A DNA stretch of 45,839 bases from Phycisphaerae bacterium (GTDB lineage: Bacteria > Planctomycetota > Phycisphaerae > Sedimentisphaerales > Anaerobacaceae): positions 1 to 45,839 of the forward strand of contig JAIPFM010000219.1 in assembly GCA_021736645.1 (NCBI GenBank). Reading direction: 5' to 3'. The position numbers and the translations under genes were made by a program. Shown here in pieces: positions 11,104-17,370 of the stretch; within the stretch, counting starts at the first letter, position 1, and each line of letters begins with the position of its first letter. The notes beneath the pieces were generated by a model, which was not told where the DNA came from, made no database searches, and was given only the letters and a program-made list of their open reading frames with translations.

Positions 11104-12642
11104 CTACAGGCCCTCAGGATTCTGGGGATCACAGGCGTCCAGTGCATTGCACCGGAGCCAGTCTTGCATGAGCAGGTTCAGGTCATCCTGATCCACGTCA
11201 CAGTCCCCGTCGAGATCGCCTGCAAAAGGCACATAATCCGGCAGCGACTGGGCCGCCAGACAACTGTTGGCATACACGGAGATGGTCAGGGTGTCTGTCC
11301 CCTGTTTGTCACCGTCGTTGGCTTCGAGCTGCAGCACGTAGGTGCCCACAGCGTTCAAAGTCACGGTGGTATCTATCTGATTGGCCTTGGCGATGACAGC
11401 GGCGCCTTCATTGGGTTCGCTGACCACGCTCCAGACCACAGTGGTGGCATCCGCATCAATCACGGTCCCCCCAATGGCGACATCCACACTGCCATCGTCA
11501 ATCCAGGTTGTGACATCCCAGACTGTCAGGACCTCGGGGGCAATGTTGTCTGCGTAAAACTGAAAGATGGGGCCCCACACTGGGTCATGGTCTGTGCCCT
11601 GGTACGTGTCAACGGCCCAGAAATAGCGTGTCTTGGGTTGAACCTGAACCGTGAAGGAGGTGATGTTCTGCTGACCTGCAATTCGAATGGCGTCTGGATC
11701 AACAAATGACTTCAATGCCTGATAGTCGTCTGTGAAGTACACATCCACAGGCACGGGTTGACCGGGCACACAGGGATCCGGGAGTGTCCAGTTCAGGGTC
11801 ACGGTACCAGGCACGATATTGGCACCATCTTCCGGGCCCGGCGTCAAGGGATGTTGGCCCTTGACAATCAGCATATCGGGTGCTTCGTCCCCGTCATAAT
11901 CGACCGATTCCACCACCACGGTGCCTTCGGCCTTTGCCGGGTCGTAGGCGTACTCTTCCAGAGTCTGCGGAAAATCGTAGTACGCAGTCATCGTGCCGTC
12001 GGCAATATGATCGTTGATGTACGCAAGACGTTCCTCCGAGTAGGCCATGGTCATCACACCACCGGAAAAATCCATATGCGCCTGGGAATCCTGTCCATTG
12101 CGAAAAACGAGCGGAAGCGCATTGGTGCCCTCCAGAAGATTCAGGGAACCGCCCCGAAGTTCCACAATCCCATCTCCCCCGGTCCCATAGCCCACACGAA
12201 ACTCCACGTCGTGGATATTCAGAGTTCCGCCGTTATCGACCACCAGGAGACTGGCCCCGCTATCTGCGACCCGTAGATGAAAATAACAGTCAAATACGCC
12301 GCCCAGGATCTCCATGACGTCGCGGTTTTCCGGCGTCCCCCCATTCAGACTGATCACGGACCAACTGTTGGACACCAGGTGCGCGCCGTCCAGCAAGGTC
12401 AGGTGAGACCCGCCACCCCTCATGTTGAGTTGGTTGATGGCGGGCGCCGCATAGTCGAGCACGCAGACAGCCCCATTCTGCACCCTGGCTGCATCGGTCT
12501 CGTCCGGGACACGACCTTCACTCCAGTTGTCGGGATTGCTCCACAGGTCGCTCACAGCGCCCGTAAATGCATTGTTGGCTCCGTTCAAGGATCCTGCCAC
12601 CCACAAGCCGAGGACAAGACTCAAAAAAATATGTGATTTCAT
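11104..12642 (-). CDS. Secreted multidomain protein with dockerin-like C-terminal repeat (paralogue of 41277-42764)
   Basis: A 512-residue secreted protein. The signal peptide (to about residue 20) is followed by Gly/Asn-rich sequence suggestive of a beta-helix (about 25-210). Next is a fibronectin-III-like segment (about 275-362, ending TRYFWAVDTYQG) and a PKD/cadherin-like domain (about 365-458). The C-terminus (475-512) has one dockerin/EF-hand-like calcium loop, GDLDGDCDVDQDDLNLL. AAGGAGG at 12650-12656 is a strong ribosome-binding site. It shares near-identical segments with the protein at 41277-42764. It lies between the FecR-LamG gene and the sulfatase operon. No enzymatic motif is visible. 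A surface scaffold or glycan-adhesion role is inference, and no cohesin is seen here. Confidence 0.85.
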   Translation of the reverse strand: MKSHIFLSLVLGLWVAGSLNGANNAFTGAVSDLWSNPDNWSEGRVPDETDAARVQNGAVCVLDYAAPAINQLNMRGGGSHLTLLDGAHLVSNSWSVISLNGGTPENRDVMEILGGVFDCYFHLRVADSGASLLVVDNGGTLNIHDVEFRVGYGTGGDGIVELRGGSLNLLEGTNALPLVFRNGQDSQAHMDFSGGVMTMAYSEERLAYINDHIADGTMTAYYDFPQTLEEYAYDPAKAEGTVVVESVDYDGDEAPDMLIVKGQHPLTPGPEDGANIVPGTVTLNWTLPDPCVPGQPVPVDVYFTDDYQALKSFVDPDAIRIAGQQNITSFTVQVQPKTRYFWAVDTYQGTDHDPVWGPIFQFYADNIAPEVLTVWDVTTWIDDGSVDVAIGGTVIDADATTVVWSVVSEPNEGAAVIAKANQIDTTVTLNAVGTYVLQLEANDGDKQGTDTLTISVYANSCLAAQSLPDYVPFAGDLDGDCDVDQDDLNLLMQDWLRCNALDACDPQNPEGL

Positions 12643-12814
12643 AACAAATCCTCCTTCAATATGGTAATACGTAGATGGTCGTACCTGATAGTCATTTTCA
12701 AAAGGCTACTCCAGTGGATACGTGCTCAGCCAACCTCCCCACCAGGACTCCGGCGATGATTTCTCTTTTCTTGCCTTGATCACACGGCCGCTGTGCCCTG
12801 CATGGCTACAGGCC

Positions 12815-14599
12815 TCAGAGATCAGAGGCCGTAACCTCCCATTTCCTGACCAGTTCATCCTTTAATGACATCAGCTCGATCATGTCCAATGCCTGGTCGT
12901 ATATTCTTACTTCACCAATCAACCCGTCAAAGTAGCGGTCTCTATTTCGTCCAAAGGCACCCAGGTACAGAGTATGGTCAGAGGCAGACGACAATCCAGC
13001 CTCGTTCCACATCGTATAATCCCCGGCCTTGACGGTCTTGCGACTGGTTTGATTGGAATAGGAATCCCACAGAGAAAAGGTCTCGGTCTTGCGATCATAG
13101 CAGCAAACCAACACCACGGTGTTGCCAAAGAAGGCACATTCCTGCTGCAGGCTCTGCCCCCCCAGAAACGCCACCGCCTTGGGCCGACCATTGAGGATAT
13201 TCCATCGCACAAAGAAACCAGGCACGTCGACGACCGAGGTGTTGCCCACGATGTTCGACCAGGTCTGCGATCCGTGGGTCTGTACGCGTACCACAAGCGT
13301 CACAGTAAAGCCCGAGGCCTGCTCCCGCGTTTGATCCAAGAAGACTTGTGACTCTGTCTGGCTCAACAATCTCATCTGGGTCGGCGCAGATTTCTTTTCA
13401 AGGGTGGGGTCGCCGAAATCAATGGCCCCCAGCCCTGGGCCCAATGCGTTCTGCGCGTACCTGGCCATGCCTGCCTCAGGTGTCGCTCCGTGCGGTACAG
13501 ACGCCTCGGTCACGTTCCCCCAGGACTGCACCACGCCGTCAGCATCGACATCCACGGTGGCCGCGCGGGACGCATCGAGATGCACCACCAGCGCAGCATG
13601 CACGGCCATGGACGCCTTCGCCTTGTCGCCTGTGCCATCGCGAAGCACCACAAACTCGCCAGAGGTCACAAACGCCTTTGGCTCAAAGGGAATCTCCGTG
13701 ATCGCGCCGTCTGAAGCACTGACTTCTCTGGCCTGGCCTTTGTTGATCAACACATGCTTTGAAGCGGATGACCTGAGTGAAAGGCGTGCCTTGCCCTCGT
13801 ACATCTGCACCACAGCGTCCCCGCGTTTTGAGGCCTCAATTCCAAATTCAGTACCGAGATCGATCACTCTCGAGAAGGCCGTGTCCACGGTGAATCCATG
13901 CGCTTCCTCTGGAATCAGGGCACTGAGACGCCCGGTATGCAGGCGCATGCGATTGCGGCCGAGCAACTCGAACGCGGCAGGCGCCTCCACAATGACCTTG
14001 GCCCCCTCGTCGAAGGTCAATTCAGCCAGTCCTTTTTGTATGCGCAAGGTGGTTTTCGTCTGCAGACGCTGGCCCAGACCCACCGCGGCATCCCCCTCCA
14101 CATCCCACTGGGCCTTGAAGTTGCTGGTGAAAGTCGCCACTTCCTGGGGGAGAATCCATCGCGCAATATGCGCGCTCAACACGAGCAGGATCAACGCAGC
14201 CGAGGATACCAAGGCCGTATACATCCAGAACCGGTTTACCTTTCTTGGCAACGTTGGCGCAGCCTCTTGCCTCTCGGGTTCGGGGTCTTCAGGTCTCTCA
14301 GGTTTTACATCCGGCGCCGCTCTTTCCATATCGAGCAGTGCCTTCCAAATGTCCTCAACGTCTGAACAGGGCACCTGCTCTGGTGTAGAGGACGGGCCAT
14401 GCTGTTTCTCGAGGACCGGCTCGGCCAGACTGGGGCAGGACAGATTGGCATAGATCGACAACAACTCTGCATAGCAAAGCGCCGCCCTGTCATCCTGCTT
14501 GACCTTTTCCATCAGCGCAGCATACTGCTCATCCGTAGCAGCGCCTTCAAGCGATATGGCAATTAGTTCGTAGAACTCGTTCAGTTCATTTTTACGCAT
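12815..14599 (-). CDS. FecR-like membrane regulator with C-terminal LamG (concanavalin A-like) domain
   Basis: A 594-residue predicted anti-sigma or sigma-regulator protein. Residues 1 to about 60 resemble the cytoplasmic N-terminus of FecR-type regulators. A Pro/Glu-rich linker leads to one transmembrane helix (about 125-148). The FecR domain (about 155-290) is periplasmic (LRIQKGLAELTFDEGAKVIVEAPA, RVIDLGTEFGIE in part). Residues about 335-590 are a LamG/jelly-roll lectin-like domain ending FDGLIGEVRIYDQAL. The gene starts 7 bp after the stop of the ECF sigma gene, so the two are co-transcribed. Known FecR proteins pass an outer-membrane signal to their sigma factor. Here a glycan-binding domain replaces the TonB receptor contact, which is my inference. 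Confidence 0.85.
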   Translation of the reverse strand: MRKNELNEFYELIAISLEGAATDEQYAALMEKVKQDDRAALCYAELLSIYANLSCPSLAEPVLEKQHGPSSTPEQVPCSDVEDIWKALLDMERAAPDVKPERPEDPEPERQEAAPTLPRKVNRFWMYTALVSSAALILLVLSAHIARWILPQEVATFTSNFKAQWDVEGDAAVGLGQRLQTKTTLRIQKGLAELTFDEGAKVIVEAPAAFELLGRNRMRLHTGRLSALIPEEAHGFTVDTAFSRVIDLGTEFGIEASKRGDAVVQMYEGKARLSLRSSASKHVLINKGQAREVSASDGAITEIPFEPKAFVTSGEFVVLRDGTGDKAKASMAVHAALVVHLDASRAATVDVDADGVVQSWGNVTEASVPHGATPEAGMARYAQNALGPGLGAIDFGDPTLEKKSAPTQMRLLSQTESQVFLDQTREQASGFTVTLVVRVQTHGSQTWSNIVGNTSVVDVPGFFVRWNILNGRPKAVAFLGGQSLQQECAFFGNTVVLVCCYDRKTETFSLWDSYSNQTSRKTVKAGDYTMWNEAGLSSASDHTLYLGAFGRNRDRYFDGLIGEVRIYDQALDMIELMSLKDELVRKWEVTASDL

Positions 14600-14606
14600 G
14601 ATATCG

Positions 14607-15116
14607 TTATTCCCAGGCGACCAGGGTCTTCTTGATACAGACCTGTAGCACGGTGTAAATATGAACCATCCTTTTGTACAGGGTATGCACAGACTGGTCC
14701 GTGTTCGCGGCCAGGTCCTTGAGTGTGGTATTCAGAAAAAATCTTGTATGCACGAGTTTGGCGTCCTGGGGGTCCAGCTTGCTGAGACATCCGCGCAAGG
14801 CCGTCATGCGCTCATCCAGAGAGCCCAGTATCGGATCACCGATCGCTTCAATGCGTTCCAGCACCTCAGGGCCCATGGAGACAAGGGATTTCTTCTGCCT
14901 GTAGTATTCGGAGACCTTATATCTGGCAATCTGCCTGGCCCATGCGTAAAACATCGTACCAGGTTCATAGTCAGAAAACTTGTCCCACAGCACACTGGCG
15001 GTCTCCTGGAGTACATCCTCGGCATCCACATGGTTGGGGATCATGGTGAGAATATAGGCAAAGAGCCTTCGATTATGCCTGAGGAAGAGTCTTAAAAAGT
15101 CATTTTGTTCGGACAT
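14607..15116 (-). CDS. ECF-type RNA polymerase sigma factor
   Basis: A sigma-70-family factor of about 169 residues. Region 2 includes HVDAEDVLQETASVLW and FYAWARQIARYKVSEYYR. Region 4 carries a helix-turn-helix (TTLKDLAANTDQSVHTLYKR). I chose the ATG at 15116 (MSEQNDFLRLF) rather than the in-frame ATG at 15161, because a TATAAT hexamer at 15167-15172 would place the transcript start near 15161. No clear Shine-Dalgarno precedes either start. The downstream FecR-LamG gene (7 bp away) is the natural partner. Likely targets are its own operon and the dockerin/sulfatase genes transcribed in the same direction just downstream (inference). Confidence 0.88.
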   Translation of the reverse strand: MSEQNDFLRLFLRHNRRLFAYILTMIPNHVDAEDVLQETASVLWDKFSDYEPGTMFYAWARQIARYKVSEYYRQKKSLVSMGPEVLERIEAIGDPILGSLDERMTALRGCLSKLDPQDAKLVHTRFFLNTTLKDLAANTDQSVHTLYKRMVHIYTVLQVCIKKTLVAWE

Positions 15117-15161
15117 CAGATACCCTATGCCTCGTGTCGGTCGTACAGAAAAACACTTCAT

Positions 15162-15487
15162 CTATAATTATATGGCATGGGAAATCTGTATTCGTATATT
15201 TTTAGTAGATTTTATGAAAAATGTGTGCGCCGTGCCCTGGCAGGCCCAGCGTATCCGAACCATAAACGCCGGATCCAGCCCTAAAAACTGGGCCTGACGC
15301 AGCCCGAAGCGACTAGCCCGCATTTCTCACAGCCCTTTGGCTGCAACCGCGTATCTCACGTCATCTCCTGGACTTGCCTTGATCGCCGACTTCGATCCCC
15401 CGGGGACCTTCACCCAGCTCACTGCGCCAAGCCCAGGATCTGTCACGACCTACACGGTTTCGCTAAAAAGTTTGTGAGAAATTCGGG
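15162..15487. other. Non-coding interval with inverted repeats
   Basis: No gene is supported here. The interval holds the candidate -10 above, a 9-bp perfect inverted repeat (CAGGCCCAG 15241-15249 with CTGGGCCTG 15288-15296), and most of the inverted-repeat element at 15313-15491. The whole stretch has the look of repeat-derived DNA. Confidence 0.6.
15167..15172 (-). promoter_or_regulatory. Candidate -10 element of the ECF sigma operon
   Basis: A perfect TATAAT on the minus strand, about 51 bp before the chosen sigma start. No good -35 is present at 16-18 bp, so it may be an extended or activator-dependent promoter, or chance in an A/T-rich patch. Confidence 0.3.
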
Positions 15488-15491
15488 CTAG
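15313..15491. mobile_element. 179-bp MITE-like element with 19-bp terminal inverted repeats
   Basis: The left end (15313-15331, starting CTAGCCCGCATTTCTCACA) and the right end (15473-15491) are inverted copies matching at 18 of 19 positions. Both terminate in CTAG. There is no coding capacity inside, so any transposition would depend on a transposase elsewhere. No convincing target-site duplication flanks it. The right end overlaps the TAG stop codon of the sulfatase gene at 15488-17098. Confidence 0.6.
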
Positions 15492-17098
15492 ATGAGGTCT
15501 CTTTCCTTCACGCCTTGAATATGCTTTGAGCGATGCTTTTTTAACCATTCGAGCAGGCATGCCCGAAGTTCTTCAGCTTTTTCTGCATGGAGATGTCGAT
15601 CGGGATTGTTGCCAAGGAGATTGTTCATTTCGTGAGGATCATTATGAAGATCATACATGGCATTGATCACCTTGGACTCTTTTGAATAGGGGATGATCAG
15701 TTTCCACCCCCCCTTGACAACCATGTAGTTGGACTCAGTGTCACCTCGGTAGTCCCACTCTGTCACCACATAGCGGCCATGCTCTGAGTCTGTGCCCTCG
15801 ATCAGCCCCCGAAGGCTTTTTCCGTCGGATGGATGCGCTTCCACCTCGAGATAATCCAGGATCGTGGCAAATAGATCCACGGTCGAGACATATCCATTCA
15901 CTGGGGTGTTTTTATTGATCTCTCCGGGAAAACGGAGGATCAACGGGATGTGGGCCGACTCTTCATAAAACACATTCTTCTCGCGCAATCCATGGGCCCC
16001 GAGCATTTCGCCATGGTCACTGGTGAAGATCACCAGTGTGTTATCAGCCAGTCCCTGTGCCTCCAAAGTCTTTAAGATCTCACCCACCCAGTCATCGATC
16101 TCCTTGACCAGCCCGTAATAGTTGGACATCATGTATCTTATTTTTTCAGTATCTGCATATTCAGGATTGCCCAATCTCCCGTTCGCCGTTCGATAGGGCG
16201 AGTTTTCCATGGCATCGGCAATGCTCACAGGAGGCACCATGTCCTTGGCCGGATACAGGCTGTAATAGGGTTCAGGCGGCAGCATGGGCGCATGGGGAAA
16301 ATGAAACGAACAGGTGATGCTGAACGGTCCGTCTTTCAGTCGCTCAATGGCCTCAATGGTCTGTCGCGCCTGAAATGCCGTCAAGGTGTATTCTTTGGGC
16401 ATCAACAATTCCCCGTGCGCGTCACACTGTGGAAACTTCAGTTTCTTGGCCTTCAGTTCAGCGTCTGTCATGCCATGGTGCTTGTCCAGGGGATCTGTTC
16501 TGTAGGGCCTGCCCGTGAATTTGTCGATCAATTCACCCGGATTGGGCTGTCTTTTCGGCACCACAGTATCCAGGTAATCGAGGTAGATATGTGATTGACC
16601 GCCCGGTCCAAACACGGACTTTCCATTCTTCGCTGCCTTCAAGGGATTCTGGTACACCTCTGCAAGAGATGACAGGGTATGCCACTTGCCGTAGTATTCA
16701 CAGTGATACCCCTGATCCGTGAGTATCTCATCAAAGGTCGGCATGGTCAGTAATTCTCTGGGCGCATTGTATGATCGGGCGTTTGTGTTCGCCCCAGTGT
16801 GCTCAACCGTGTATCCTGTCAAAAGAGAGGCCCGTGCAGGCGCGCACACAGCACAGGGCGTGTACGCATGTTTGAAGTAGGCACCCTGCCTGGCCAATCG
16901 GTCCAGATGCGGTGTTTGAAGGACCGTGTTGCCGGCAAGGCTCAAGGCGTCATAACGCTGCTGATCTGTCATGATAAACAAGAGATTCGGCTTTGGCCCG
17001 GCTTGAGTGACTCCCACTGAGACGAGTGCCAAACACAGAAGAAGTAAAGCCCATCTGTTTTGCGTACCGGTCATACTGTCCACTGGTGCTGCGTGCAT
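15488..17098 (-). CDS. Sulfatase (S1-type; choline-sulfatase/arylsulfatase-like)
   Basis: A 536-residue secreted sulfatase. The start is the ATG at 17098, since GGAGGAA (17102-17108) sits five bases ahead of it and the preceding in-frame ATG at 17116 has no such site. The signal peptide covers about residues 9-33. The metal site is MTDQQRYDAL (Asp45, followed by Gln rather than a second Asp). The FGly motif is C-A-P-A-R from Cys85, followed by ASLLTGY. GKWH and FTSDHGEMLGAHGL follow. The D-Q-Q-R-Y-D form occurs in enzymes often annotated as choline sulfatases, which is interesting beside the choline genes at 19961-24794, but substrate is not proven. The TAG stop lies in the end of an inverted-repeat element, so the last residues may be altered. 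Confidence 0.9.
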   Translation of the reverse strand: MHAAPVDSMTGTQNRWALLLLCLALVSVGVTQAGPKPNLLFIMTDQQRYDALSLAGNTVLQTPHLDRLARQGAYFKHAYTPCAVCAPARASLLTGYTVEHTGANTNARSYNAPRELLTMPTFDEILTDQGYHCEYYGKWHTLSSLAEVYQNPLKAAKNGKSVFGPGGQSHIYLDYLDTVVPKRQPNPGELIDKFTGRPYRTDPLDKHHGMTDAELKAKKLKFPQCDAHGELLMPKEYTLTAFQARQTIEAIERLKDGPFSITCSFHFPHAPMLPPEPYYSLYPAKDMVPPVSIADAMENSPYRTANGRLGNPEYADTEKIRYMMSNYYGLVKEIDDWVGEILKTLEAQGLADNTLVIFTSDHGEMLGAHGLREKNVFYEESAHIPLILRFPGEINKNTPVNGYVSTVDLFATILDYLEVEAHPSDGKSLRGLIEGTDSEHGRYVVTEWDYRGDTESNYMVVKGGWKLIIPYSKESKVINAMYDLHNDPHEMNNLLGNNPDRHLHAEKAEELRACLLEWLKKHRSKHIQGVKERDLI

Positions 17099-17101
17099 AA
17101 C

Positions 17102-17108
17102 TTCCTCC
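17102..17108 (-). promoter_or_regulatory. Shine-Dalgarno deciding the sulfatase start
   Basis: GGAGGAA on the minus strand, five bases before the ATG at 17098. It lies within the six codons following the earlier ATG at 17116, which argues that the later ATG is used. Confidence 0.7.
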
Positions 17109-17149
17109 AGACGCATGTGCAGGGTTTGGCGTCAACAGCCTTTTATATA

Positions 17150-17177
17150 ATGGTATCACGATCTCGGATCGCTGTAA
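17150..17177 (-). promoter_or_regulatory. Candidate promoter of the 15488-17098 sulfatase, with a small palindrome in the spacer
   Basis: TTACAG (17172-17177), 16-bp spacer, TACCAT (17150-17155) on the minus strand. CGATC-TCG-GATCG (17159-17171) falls inside the spacer and could be an operator. Both boxes deviate from consensus. Confidence 0.35.
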
Positions 17178-17301
17178 AGGCCTTCTCTGCCCTGACGTCC
17201 GCGAGCCGGCGATCTGAAGGAACCGGGCAGGAGAATCATGGAGGCACTTCGTGACACCACTGCCCCATAAGCTGCCACTGCTATTTTGTCCGCGGACCGC
17301 G

Positions 17302-17330
17302 TTGAAAGAGCCGCTGTTCACCCGCATAAT
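17302..17330 (+). promoter_or_regulatory. Candidate sigma-70 promoter of the two-domain glycosidase gene
   Basis: TTGAAA (17302-17307), 17-bp spacer, CATAAT (17325-17330). The predicted transcript start is near 17337, about 34 bases before the ATG at 17371. Confidence 0.5.
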
Positions 17331-17370
17331 AATCATGGCATTGGCCGGGCAAACCCTGTAAGCTGACAGT

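Noticed and set aside
10013-11191. A 392-codon plus-strand open frame opposite the iduronate-2-sulfatase-like gene
   Set aside because: Antisense shadow with no recognisable domain.
11104-12642. A cellulosome-type dockerin in the two secreted paralogues
   Set aside because: Only one calcium-loop repeat is present where a true dockerin has two, and no cohesin is visible in the window. I describe it only as dockerin/EF-hand-like.
12811-12830. Terminator at GGCCTC...GAGGCC over the FecR-LamG stop codon
   Set aside because: A 6-bp stem exists, but no T-run follows and it overlaps coding sequence. It is probably chance.
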